A stretch of DNA of 36,211 bases from contig JASJCB010000135.1 in the NCBI GenBank assembly GCA_030066195.1, positions 1-36,211 of the forward strand, given 5' to 3'. The DNA is from Acidobacteriota bacterium (lineage in GTDB: Bacteria; Acidobacteriota; Holophagae; Acanthopleuribacterales; Acanthopleuribacteraceae). Within the stretch, counting starts at the first letter, position 1; the number at the start of each line of letters is the position of its first letter. Below, piece by piece: positions 24,635 to 33,051 of this stretch. Under the pieces are notes generated by a model. It was given only the letters and a program-made list of their open reading frames with translations. It made no database searches and was not told where the DNA came from. The position numbers were made by a program, and so were the translations under genes.

Positions 24635-27600
24635 ATGCACCATCCGAGTTCAGTGTCGTTACTTTTTTTTCTGTGGATGGGCGGGCTGACGGCCGACGCG
24701 CGGGAAGCCGGCCACCACTTCCAAAGACTGGGTTTGGACGAGGGTTTGCAACAGAATACCATCACCGCCCTGGCTCAAGACAGGGACGGCTTCCTCTGGA
24801 TCGGCACTTATGAAGGGCTCTATCGCTACGACGGCAACAGCTTCACCCACTATAAAAACAACCCCGATGATCCCAACAGTCTCAGCGACGATGCCGTATA
24901 CACGATTTTACCCAATGACGACGGCACCATCTGGGTGGGCACTTCCTCGGGGGGATTGAATCAGTTGGACCCGAACACCGGTTATTGCCTTGTGTTTCGT
25001 CGGCAGTCGGCGGACGCGGGTCTTGGCAGCGACAAGATCCGCGTCCTGTTGCGCGACAGTAAAGGGCGTTTGTGGATCGGCACCACTGACGGCTTGAACA
25101 TGATGGACCCCATCTGGGCCCGGTTTTCTCATTACAAGCATGATACTCAAGACCCGAACTCTTTGCCGTCCGATATCATCAATGGGCTGGTGGAAGGGCC
25201 GAACGGATTGATCTGGGTGGGAACAACCAAAGGACTGGCCGTTCTGGACCCTGAAACAGCGGATTGCCGCCGACTTCCCGAAGCAACACCCAAGGGACCG
25301 TCCAATCGGGTGATACGGGATCTGGAGAAAGACGACCAGGATAGAATCTGGGTAGCAACGGAAGGCGGACTTGCCTGGAAAGCGCCCGATGAAGACGGTT
25401 TCAATCAGATCTTCCACGACCCGGCCCGGCCCGACAGCTTGCCGGCGGATAGGGTGACTTGCCTGACCCTGGGCGGAAACGGTCTGCTGTGGGTCGGTAC
25501 CCAGGAAGGCCTTGCCTGCCTGGAAGATGCTGAAAGCGCACGGTTCAAGGTTTTCAAAAACGATCCGTTCGATCCCGGCAGCCTCAGTACCGGTTACATC
25601 TTGAGCTTGTTTGAAGACAGCTACGGCGTGTTGTGGATCGGCACCAGGGGCGGCTGGCTGAACAAATTCAACCCCAGAGTCCACCGCTTTCGCCATTACC
25701 GGGTTCAAACGGGACAATCGGGAAGTCTCAGCCATAACAATATCCGCACCATCATGGAAGATCCCAACGGCACACTTTGGCTGGGCAGTGTCAGCGGCGG
25801 TTTGAACCGATTGGACCGGGGCGCCGACGGCTATCGCGTCTACCGAAAAGAACAGGGAGGCCTATTGTCCGACCGGGTTTACGCCCTGGCCTGGGACTCG
25901 CGGGACTTGCTTTGGGTGGGCACCGATCGAGGCCTTAATCTTTTGAACCCGAAAACCGACCGGATCGAAACCTATTCGGCTGATCCAAAACGAAAAGATG
26001 CTCTGAGCGACAACCGAATTCGATCGCTTCTATACGATCATGAGGGCACCCTTTGGGTAGGCACCAAGTGGGGTGGTTTGAATCGTTATCTACCGGAAGA
26101 GGATGCTTTTCACCGCTACCCGATTGGCAAGGACAGAGACGACGGCATCAATGATCCCAGCGTCTACCAGATATTCAGGGCGCGTGACGGCCGGCTATGG
26201 CTGGGCACGCTCGGCGGCGGCGTCAATCGCCTGGATCCTGCAACTGACAAGATTCGTCATTACCCGCATCTTCCCAAAGACCCGAAATCCCTATCCCACG
26301 ACCGGGTCTACGCCATTGCAGAGGATGGTTCGGGCAACTTGTGGATCGGCACGGACGCGGGTTTGAACCGCTACGACAGCAGCACGGACACCTTTGAACG
26401 GTTCTTCCCAAAGTCCGATTTTTCCAATAAGGTATGCGGCCTGGTTGTCGACGACCGGGACCATATCTGGATGAGCAATGCACGCGGCATAGCCAGGTTG
26501 ATACCTCAAACCGCGGCCTGGCGACATTACGATGCGGACTTCGACATTCTAAGGACCAGTTTCAATATCGGGGCCTTTACCCGCACCCCTGACGGACGTA
26601 TCTACTTCGGGGGCATCAACGGCTACAATATGTTTCGTCCCGAGGAACTCTTGGACGACCCCTATTCCGCCAGGCCCTTGATCCAAAACCTAAGCCTGAA
26701 AGGAAAGCCGGTATCGCTCGCGGGTTTGCATACGGTTGATGTGGCCCAGGGCGATTTTCCGGTCCAAATCGGTTGGACCGGCTTGCATTTCGGTTACCCC
26801 GATTGGATTCGATTCCGTTACATGTTGGAAGGTTTCGACGACGATTGGATCGAGGTAGGCGCCGATCGCAGGAGTATCGTTTATAACAGCCTACCGGTCG
26901 GCGAATACGATTTCCGCCTTAAGGCTTTGAACGCGGACGGATTGTTAAGCGAAGAGCAGGTCGGCCTGCACCTGTCCGTTAAGGAAACGCCCTGGTTCTC
27001 CTGGTGGGCCTGGCTGCTTTACGGAGGCGCGGCCTTACTGGCGATCAGGATCATGGTGCGCATTAAAACCTATCGCCTGGAGCGCCGTCAGCGGTTGTTG
27101 GCGCAGCAGAATCAGGAACTGGAGCAACGGGTCGCCGAACGAACCCAAATGCTGGCGGACGCTCAGCGGGAACTGGTGGAACGGGCACACCAGGCGGGCC
27201 GCGCCGAAATCGCCATCTCCATCTTGCACAACGTGGGCAATGTGCTCAACAGCGTCAATGTCTCCGGCCAGGAACTGGCCCGCTACCGGGAAACCTCACA
27301 TTTGGAGCGTTTGAATCGGGGCGTTACCTTGCTGAAGGAAATCCTGGCCGTGTCCGATCACCCCAAGGCCGCCGACCTGTGCACCTTCTTCTGTCGTTTG
27401 GAAGGCCGCATGAAACGCGATTACGAAAACCTGCAACACCATGTGAGCCGAATCCAAGAACGGATCGAAATCATTCGCGAGGTGATTCGTACCCAGCAGA
27501 GCTATGCCGCGGTTTCTTCGCATACCGAGACGGTCAAACTGTCGCGTTTGATTCGGGATGCACTGGAGATTGTGGGCGGTTCCCTGGAAAGAAACCGGGT

Positions 27601-27991
27601 GAACCTGGACCTGAGGGGAGATATGGAACTACAGGTTCTCGCCCAGAAAACCAAGTTGATCCACGTTTTCCTCAACATCATCAAAAATGCGGGCGAGGCC
27701 ATGAGAGCAAGCGCGGATCGGAAACTGACCATCGACATAGACGGTGAGGGGGCATTCGTCCGAGTTCGCTTTGCCGATACCGGCACGGGCATTGATCCGG
27801 AACATATGAAAAGCGTTTTTACCCATGGCTTTACCACAAAAAACGACGGCAACGGCTTCGGTCTGCACTCCTGCGCAACCGCGATCTCGGAAATGGGCGG
27901 AACCCTGAAAGCCGACTCCGACGGCCGAGACAAGGGCGCCGTTTTTACCGTCAGGCTCCCCAAGCAGGTGCGCGAGGCGGCCGGTCGTTGA
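24635..27991 (+). CDS. Two-component regulator-propeller sensor histidine kinase (paralogue)
   Basis: A 1118-residue sensor kinase. After a signal peptide (VSLLFFLWMGGLTADA) come about fourteen Reg_prop blades, for example DGFLWIGTYEGLYRYDG, QDRIWVATEGGLAWK and SGNLWIGTDAGLNRYDS, enough for two seven-bladed propellers up to ~residue 670. A Y_Y_Y-type domain follows (~700-780), then a Trp-rich transmembrane helix ~788-808 and a Gln/Glu coiled coil. The dimerisation helix carries SILHNVGN with H865. The ATP-binding domain has N-box NIIKNAGEA ~1014-1022, G1 DTGTGID ~1048-1054 and G2 NGFGLHS. The domain order and HNVGN motif match the kinase at 2080-5292, so these are paralogues. No receiver domain or adjacent response regulator is present. 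The Shine-Dalgarno is weak; an out-of-frame ATG lies 4 bases earlier. An AT-rich stretch with TACACT (about 24605-24610) may be its promoter. Confidence 0.9.
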   Translation: MHHPSSVSLLFFLWMGGLTADAREAGHHFQRLGLDEGLQQNTITALAQDRDGFLWIGTYEGLYRYDGNSFTHYKNNPDDPNSLSDDAVYTILPNDDGTIWVGTSSGGLNQLDPNTGYCLVFRRQSADAGLGSDKIRVLLRDSKGRLWIGTTDGLNMMDPIWARFSHYKHDTQDPNSLPSDIINGLVEGPNGLIWVGTTKGLAVLDPETADCRRLPEATPKGPSNRVIRDLEKDDQDRIWVATEGGLAWKAPDEDGFNQIFHDPARPDSLPADRVTCLTLGGNGLLWVGTQEGLACLEDAESARFKVFKNDPFDPGSLSTGYILSLFEDSYGVLWIGTRGGWLNKFNPRVHRFRHYRVQTGQSGSLSHNNIRTIMEDPNGTLWLGSVSGGLNRLDRGADGYRVYRKEQGGLLSDRVYALAWDSRDLLWVGTDRGLNLLNPKTDRIETYSADPKRKDALSDNRIRSLLYDHEGTLWVGTKWGGLNRYLPEEDAFHRYPIGKDRDDGINDPSVYQIFRARDGRLWLGTLGGGVNRLDPATDKIRHYPHLPKDPKSLSHDRVYAIAEDGSGNLWIGTDAGLNRYDSSTDTFERFFPKSDFSNKVCGLVVDDRDHIWMSNARGIARLIPQTAAWRHYDADFDILRTSFNIGAFTRTPDGRIYFGGINGYNMFRPEELLDDPYSARPLIQNLSLKGKPVSLAGLHTVDVAQGDFPVQIGWTGLHFGYPDWIRFRYMLEGFDDDWIEVGADRRSIVYNSLPVGEYDFRLKALNADGLLSEEQVGLHLSVKETPWFSWWAWLLYGGAALLAIRIMVRIKTYRLERRQRLLAQQNQELEQRVAERTQMLADAQRELVERAHQAGRAEIAISILHNVGNVLNSVNVSGQELARYRETSHLERLNRGVTLLKEILAVSDHPKAADLCTFFCRLEGRMKRDYENLQHHVSRIQERIEIIREVIRTQQSYAAVSSHTETVKLSRLIRDALEIVGGSLERNRVNLDLRGDMELQVLAQKTKLIHVFLNIIKNAGEAMRASADRKLTIDIDGEGAFVRVRFADTGTGIDPEHMKSVFTHGFTTKNDGNGFGLHSCATAISEMGGTLKADSDGRDKGAVFTVRLPKQVREAAGR

Positions 27992-28423
27992 AGTTCACAA
28001 AATGTGCGGGATAAACGAATCCGCGAGAAAAGTCCCGGACTGGGAAAAACTTGTGTAAAGTTGAGCCTCTTTTCCCATGAAATTCGCTTTATCGATGACA
28101 GGATGAGAGAGCTCACCTGTAAGCCGCGACCCTACTCGAATGATCGGACGAGTCACTTTTCGCGGAACATCAGCGATCAGCAATTCCCTTCCTTCACAAT
28201 CGGCTTTTCTAATCGGCCTTCAATACGTCAACGGCAGCCGAGGCTTCGGGGCTCACATCCGAAGACCGGCCGCATGTCACCGGTAATGCTATGGGGGAAA
28301 GCGTTAGCGGTGGCGTACCGCCGGATTGCCTGCCGGACGTGCGTCAATGCACCTTCCTACGGGGAGGGGACACCCGGCGGGGTGTTTCTCCTCCCTATTT
28401 TAATATGTACCCGGGGCATGCCC

Positions 28424-28812
28424 CTTCCCGGGAAGATAATCGACCGAATCGCTTTGAGGAGCATCGTTCCCGGGCGTCGGAGTTGTTGCCGAAAAAAACA
28501 CAACACCATTCTCGGGAGTAGGGCTTTTCGACCTGGGAAAGGGGGCATATCGGTCGGGATGAAGACTATCGAAAGCCTCAAACACGGCATCAATCCCGGA
28601 AACATGTCCACTCGGAGATTAATTTAACAACTTCAGCCGAAGATTCGAGCTGTTTCGGCCCCGCCATACCGTCTGATTTTTGAAATAACAACCGGAATGT
28701 CGACTGGATTGTGTTATTTTCCCGGGAAAACATCTACTCCGGCGATATCTGCCGGCCCAAATTCCGGGAACCGGACCGTCGCCCGCGCCAAAAACGGCAT
28801 CATTCCCGGGAA
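28424..28812. repeat. 42-bp-phased array of TTCCCGGGAA palindromes
   Basis: Copies of TTCCCGGGAA or close variants begin at 28425, 28467, 28509, 28551 (weak), 28593, 28719, 28761 and 28803: every interval is a multiple of exactly 42 bp. The weak positions 28635 and 28677 retain only traces. The best copies are perfect palindromes: CTTCCCGGGAAG (28424-28435) and TTTTCCCGGGAAAA (28717-28730). GCATC precedes several copies. The DNA between copies differs. On the minus strand the period can be read as a 14-residue spacing of FPG-like motifs, but with no intact frame. The 27992-28423 stretch upstream shows no gene. Confidence 0.8.
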
Positions 28813-28976
28813 CAGAACCACCTTTGCCGTGCTCAGGTAGTCCCAATCCCGAGCGGAATGCTCGCCATCCCCGAAAAAGCAGGCCCAAAATCCGGTAAAT
28901 TTGATCAAATCCGCCAACTTTGAGGTCTTAACAACCGCTGAGGGCGATAAACTATCAAATCAACGCGGCGGCTACT

Positions 28977-29255
28977 TCATAGGAAGCAAAGCACGTCCAA
29001 ATCGGCGTCAAGCTGTAAAGAAACCCCCGGGTATCCGCCGGCGTTATCGAGCTTATCCCGGCAGATGGATATCATTGCTTCTGAAATGTCGACGCCTTGA
29101 ATGAACGCACATTCCAAAGCCATCGGCAGGAGGATACGGCCCGTTCCGCAGCCCAGTTCCAGAACCGATGATCGCGGAGATGGAAGCCGCTTGCGATAGA
29201 ACGCAAAATCTTCGGGACAAAGCGGATTGAGATCGTAGTATCTAGCAGCATCCAT
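28977..29255 (-). pseudogene. Class I SAM-dependent methyltransferase, N-terminal remnant
   Basis: The frame reads MDAARYYDLNPLCPEDFAFY, then VLELGCGTGRILLPMA (SAM-binding motif I) and FIQGVDISEAMISICRDKL (motif II). It breaks off after ~93 codons in unrelated sequence, whereas family members run to about 240-260 residues. No ribosome-binding site is visible. Upstream, the minus-strand frame 29296-29487 (FGRYYRPLVEEVEANRFVFR, then YFEPYLMTPRW) looks like the tail of another lost gene. I read this stretch as gene debris. Confidence 0.7.
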
Positions 29256-29732
29256 GCGAATGTCTATGGCCGTCAGCTTACATCCTTTTATCGGTTCAGG
29301 TATCCGGGCACGACTGGAACTCAAGGGAAAGACCAATGGAGATAGTATACAGCGGAAACCTGGTAAGCGTCCAACGGGGTGTCATAAGGTATGGTTCAAA
29401 ATACCGAAAAACGAAGCGGTTGGCTTCAACCTCTTCGACCAAAGGTCGGTAATAGCGGCCAAAGGTTTGGAAGTAAAGCCGGTTCAACCAGCGAAGGTAT
29501 TTTCCCAGTTTGGCTGAAATTCACCCGGTATCGGCGTAAGATCATCCCTTCCAACAGATCATAACAGCATCGTAGCCAAAGAGGTTGAGACCTGTCAACT
29601 AGACGAGCCTATTTCAATAAACTGTGTTAAAATCAATGAAAGACCAAGTTATGTAGTTGGCCGTCGTTGTACAAGGGACATCTACAAAAGAGGATTTCTT
29701 ACGATGGTCGTTTTGCATGAGCAAGGAGGAGA

Positions 29733-30353
29733 ATGACTATGAGTAAGAAAACGCAAACGCAATGTCCTGCCGGAAAACATGACGCCGACACCGAGGGGGT
29801 CTGCGAATTTGCACCGAACCCCACCGATCATGTGGGTCCGCATGCCTCACCCGGTTATGGCATTACCATGGACCGCGATAACTACAAGCTGACCCCCAGT
29901 GTCACCGGCGGGACCAACTATTTTCACGGTACCGAGGACTGGTTACCCGTGGGCGAGCTGATGGCCGCCAAGTATAATTTTCCGCCCGATCAGTACAACT
30001 ACACCATCGACACCCACCACACCGTGCCCTATGCCGTGGGTGAGCTGATGAAACATTGTCAGCCGAGAATGGGCATGGTCACCCACTTCGAGTATGACCG
30101 AGACACCCTGTCCGAATTCCTTGCAGGAGTTCGCTATCACTGGAACGGCATGTTCGATATCGGCGCACCCGACGGCATCACGGTCAACCTCACCAAAGAT
30201 GCGATTTGGTACCGGGATGCAGCCGCGCCCAAGTACGCCGGCACGGCTCAACCCAGCCCCCAATGGGCTCAGGATTGGCAGGGTTATTACAACAGTCGTG
30301 TTCCGGCGGATGGTGCCGATAAGGACCCCTATTGGCTCCAATGGATTGGATGA
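29733..30353 (+). CDS. Small protein resembling the C-terminal part of an MBL-fold hydrolase
   Basis: A 206-residue product with TIDTHHTVPYAVGELMKHCQP, RMGMVTHFEYD, and GAPDGITVNLTKDAIWYRDA. To my recollection these match the C-terminal portion of a metallo-beta-lactamase-fold family (the GntH-like group). The HxHxDH zinc motif that defines the N-terminal half is absent here and in the 300 bp upstream. The first ~20 residues have a CPAGKHDADTEGVC pair of cysteines. Despite the apparent truncation the gene has a strong AGGAGGAG just before ATG 29733 (a second in-frame ATG is two codons later), so it may be expressed. It could be a stand-alone domain, or a fragment that captured a start. No export signal is seen. 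Confidence 0.55.
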   Translation: MTMSKKTQTQCPAGKHDADTEGVCEFAPNPTDHVGPHASPGYGITMDRDNYKLTPSVTGGTNYFHGTEDWLPVGELMAAKYNFPPDQYNYTIDTHHTVPYAVGELMKHCQPRMGMVTHFEYDRDTLSEFLAGVRYHWNGMFDIGAPDGITVNLTKDAIWYRDAAAPKYAGTAQPSPQWAQDWQGYYNSRVPADGADKDPYWLQWIG

Positions 30354-30471
30354 GGTTTTTATAACCAGCAAGTTACAGCAAGCTTTAGCCTGAAGTGGGC
30401 TCAATCCGACAGTGCATCTTATGCGAGTCGGTCTTTACATTGCCGACCGGCTGAAAATGAAGGAGCGTATC

Positions 30472-31644
30472 ATGCTGAAATCCAAAGGTCGTCGCCATGC
30501 TGTTACCTTGATCATCAGAGCAATTACCGCGTTGCCTCTCCTGGTAGCGCTGGTTACGATAGGGTGCGGTCCGTCGCAAGAGAAGCTTGAAGCGGTCGAC
30601 TATACGCCTCTCCCTGAAGGTAACTTGAAGATATCCACACCTGAAGAGCAGGGTATCGATCCTCTGTTGCCGGCCCGAGTCTATTACGAAGCAGAGAAAC
30701 TGGAGACCCTCTATGGGCTGCTGGTGGTCAAGAACGGTTTTCTCGTCGCTGAGAAATACTTCAACAAAGGGTCCGTCGAACAAGTCTCGGGGCGTCAGTC
30801 GGCGACCAAGAGCTTCACATCGGCACTCGTCGGCATCGCGCTGGATAGAGGCTGTATTCAAAGCCTGGATCAAAAGATGATGGACTTTTTCCCCGAGTTC
30901 GCGGACAAAATCAAGGACCCCAGGAAGAAACAGATCACCATACGTCATCTGCTGCAGATGCGCGGCGGATACCCCGACGAAGAACGCACGCCGCCCTTGT
31001 TCGAGATCATGTTCTTTCAGGGTAATTGGCGATTTGTGCCGCACCTGGTGAATTTTCCGCTCGTGAGCGATCCAGGGGCGGAATTCCATTACAGCAACCT
31101 GACCTCGCACCTGTTGGGCGTCATCGTGGCCCGGGCGTGCGGCCAAGATCTGGCGTCGTTTTCCCAAGAGCATCTCTTTTCTCCGATGAACGCCGAGGTT
31201 CGCGGCTGGCAGATCGATGATGACGGGTACTACTGGGGCTGCGGAGAGATCTACGTGACCGCCGGAGACATGGCGAAATTCGGATTGCTGTTTCTCAACG
31301 ACGGCGCCTATAACGGAAAGCAAGTCATCTCCGCCGAGTGGGTACAGGCTTCGCTTCAACGGTACTCGGAAAAGATTATCCGCGGATGGCTCACCCCTCG
31401 GTACGGCTCCTTTCACGATCGCGGGTACGGCTACCAGTGGTGGTCATCACGGAGCGGCGATCACCACTTCTGGTATGCATCGGGCCATGGAGGCAACTAC
31501 ATCGTTCTGCTCCATGATCTGGACATGGTCATCGTCACCACGGCCGATCCGCTGCATGACAAGTGGGATGACAATCCGTGGAAGTACGAAGGGGCCGTCA
31601 ACAAACTTGTAGGAAAGTTCATTAAGTCCCTGCCGGGTGAGTAG
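30472..31644 (+). CDS. Beta-lactamase-family serine hydrolase, probable lipoprotein
   Basis: The 390-residue product has an export signal with a Cys after a hydrophobic core (LPLLVALVTIGC, C32), an imperfect lipobox. The penicillin-binding-fold motifs are S110xxK113 (RQSATKSF), Y207SN (HYSNL) and a C-terminal GHGGN in place of KTG. This is the class C beta-lactamase/esterase/D-peptidase superfamily (Beta-lactamase Pfam family); substrate is unknown and true beta-lactamase activity is not implied. The start ATG 30472 has AAGGAG 7 nt upstream; 20 open codons before it lack a site. It follows the MBL-like gene by ~120 bp on the same strand and may be cotranscribed. Confidence 0.9.
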   Translation: MLKSKGRRHAVTLIIRAITALPLLVALVTIGCGPSQEKLEAVDYTPLPEGNLKISTPEEQGIDPLLPARVYYEAEKLETLYGLLVVKNGFLVAEKYFNKGSVEQVSGRQSATKSFTSALVGIALDRGCIQSLDQKMMDFFPEFADKIKDPRKKQITIRHLLQMRGGYPDEERTPPLFEIMFFQGNWRFVPHLVNFPLVSDPGAEFHYSNLTSHLLGVIVARACGQDLASFSQEHLFSPMNAEVRGWQIDDDGYYWGCGEIYVTAGDMAKFGLLFLNDGAYNGKQVISAEWVQASLQRYSEKIIRGWLTPRYGSFHDRGYGYQWWSSRSGDHHFWYASGHGGNYIVLLHDLDMVIVTTADPLHDKWDDNPWKYEGAVNKLVGKFIKSLPGE

Positions 31645-31802
31645 CAATAAGTTGCAAAAAATTGTTGCCGTTAAGGCGGGCCGGATGTTGTAAGACCTTC
31701 GCCGCATACGTGATGCAAGAGTCAGGCATCAGATCGAAAGACATTCTCGGAATTGAACACTCCCAGACGACGACCTGATCCCCAAACAGGCTCGTTAACT
31801 CC

Positions 31803-31970
31803 AGTCCTCGACCAGATAGTCTAGTCTACGCGTTTCAACAAGGTCGGCGGCGCCGTCGGGTAGCTCGCTGCTGCCCATGCGGGCGATCAATTTGCTGGCT
31901 CGCCCCCTTGGCATACCCACGTTCGACTTTTATTCGTGCTGTGTCGCCCCGTCGTAGTCGACGGTTGCAT
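31803..31970 (-). pseudogene. Rhs/YD-repeat gene fragment
   Basis: The minus strand reads LIARMGSSELPDGAADLVET, nearly identical to LIARADSSELPDGAADLVET encoded by the Rhs gene end at 35.9-36.0 kb. ATVDYDGATQHE just before it matches TTVDYDGVLQYN. Stops and frameshifts surround and interrupt it. It is a decayed partial copy, lying ~100 bp from a decayed copy of the propeller-kinase 3' end. The rest of 31645-32074 shows no gene. Confidence 0.85.
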
Positions 31971-32074
31971 TTCTTGACGTGCAACTGATTGATCGCATAT
32001 CACCCGACGATCTCGGCGCCGTGGCTCAAATCGCCGCCATCCCTCAGAAAAGCCACGTGAAGACCGCGACTGCA

Positions 32075-32556
32075 CGCGCCGGGCATGGGCCTGCACTTCT
32101 GCGCCAATGCCTTGCAGCAAATCGACGGCAGCCTGGAAGTCACCAGCGAAGGCGCGGGCAAGGTTACGAAAGTCCGCCTTATTTTTCCGGTGGTCGAGGT
32201 GTAGCGCTGCCGGCTCCCGGAAAAGTCGAGACCGTTATGGGTGTCACAAGAAAGTGGAGCTGCAATTACCGGTTTGCTTCTTTGCCCTCCAGCCCGCGAA
32301 CGGTAGTTGAAAGAAGAATTCCTCGGCAAACAAAGTGGGGGCACAAGGATTTCTACCCACTTCCTTGAGTTCCCATTTGGAGTATCGAGGATTTTGATAG
32401 AAATCCTTCAATTCCCATTTGGAGTATCGAGGATTTGGACAGAAATCTTTGAATTCCCACGTTGCATTTCAAGGAATTCTGCAGAAATCTTTGATCCCCC
32501 ATTTTGTATATGAAGGAATACGGTTGCCATTTAGAAACTCAAATGGATTCACAACT
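32075..32556. repeat. Right arm of ~482-bp inverted repeat (partner 1728-2209)
   Basis: The plus strand is collinear with the minus strand of 1728-2209. From 32082 to 32204 it encodes the last ~40 residues of the propeller kinase (GMGLHFCANALQQIDGSLEV onwards) and its TAG stop, with no promoter or upstream part: a severed gene end. It continues through the 42-bp tandem units (about 32368-32455). The homology ends near 32556. Sequence divergence between arms is low, consistent with a fairly recent duplication. Confidence 0.9.
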
Positions 32557-32628
32557 TTTGAGGGTGATTTTCACCTCTTTCATCATTCACCGAATAGCAC
32601 CTACCACAGTAATGGCCGGCTCGTCAAC

Positions 32629-32705
32629 ATGCATGATATCAGGCGAAATAGGCCGATATCGGCTCATTGTACGGATGTCGGCCGAAATTGCCTGATATCA
32701 TGCAT
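32629..32705. repeat. Long hairpin/cruciform with perfect 16-bp outer arms
   Basis: ATGCATGATATCAGGC (32629-32644) is the exact complement of GCCTGATATCATGCAT (32690-32705). Inside it GGCCGATATC (32651-32660) pairs with GATGTCGGCC (32674-32683) with one mismatch. No poly-T follows either side, so it is not an ordinary terminator. No gene is supported in the rest of 32557-33051, although TTTAAGGGGACAGGTGCG at about 32963-32980 resembles short dispersed repeats seen in many genomes. Confidence 0.85.
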
Positions 32706-33051
32706 CTTGAAGCGGCGGAAAAAGGAAATTAAGATACCTCCAGATCACGGTGGTCGAACACCGGACGAGGAGGTGGGCCGACAGTTTCAACGAGTAGCAT
32801 GGGTTACACGGGTACACGGTAACGCATCGATTTTTCCCGGATGAACAACCGAAACCTCGGGCCGGTAAGCCTAAGCCGGCCTTGAAAATTCACAAGACAG
32901 TCGGGCCGTTAAGGAAAAGGCGCCTACCGCCCGGAATGTCACATAACAAAAAACGAATCCGCTTTAAGGGGACAGGTGCGTCCATGGCCGCCCCGCGCCC
33001 GGAAGGTGATTCACAAACGGACCGAAGGCAAAGCATCAAAAGGAGTGAGGC

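Noticed and set aside
28321..28395. ACACCC-GGCG-GGGTGT hairpin near 28369-28384 as terminator of the second kinase
   Set aside because: It lies almost 400 bp past the stop and the following bases are TTTCTCC, a poor U-tract, so the assignment is not supported.
28424..28812. Evenly spaced palindromic repeats resembling a CRISPR array
   Set aside because: The conserved core is only about 10-14 bp and degrades strongly between copies; true CRISPR repeats are longer and near-identical, and no cas gene is present.
29296..29487. A 64-codon minus-strand frame as a small gene
   Set aside because: It has no ribosome-binding site and reads like the tail of a larger lost protein next to the methyltransferase remnant.
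32307..32513. A 68-codon open frame conserved in both inverted-repeat arms (also 1771-1977)
   Set aside because: Conservation follows from the recent duplication; it begins at TTG without a ribosome-binding site and consists mainly of the 42-bp repeat.
32956..33010. TTTAAGGGGACAGGTGCG as part of an insertion sequence end
   Set aside because: Only one copy is seen in the window, with no inverted partner or transposase.
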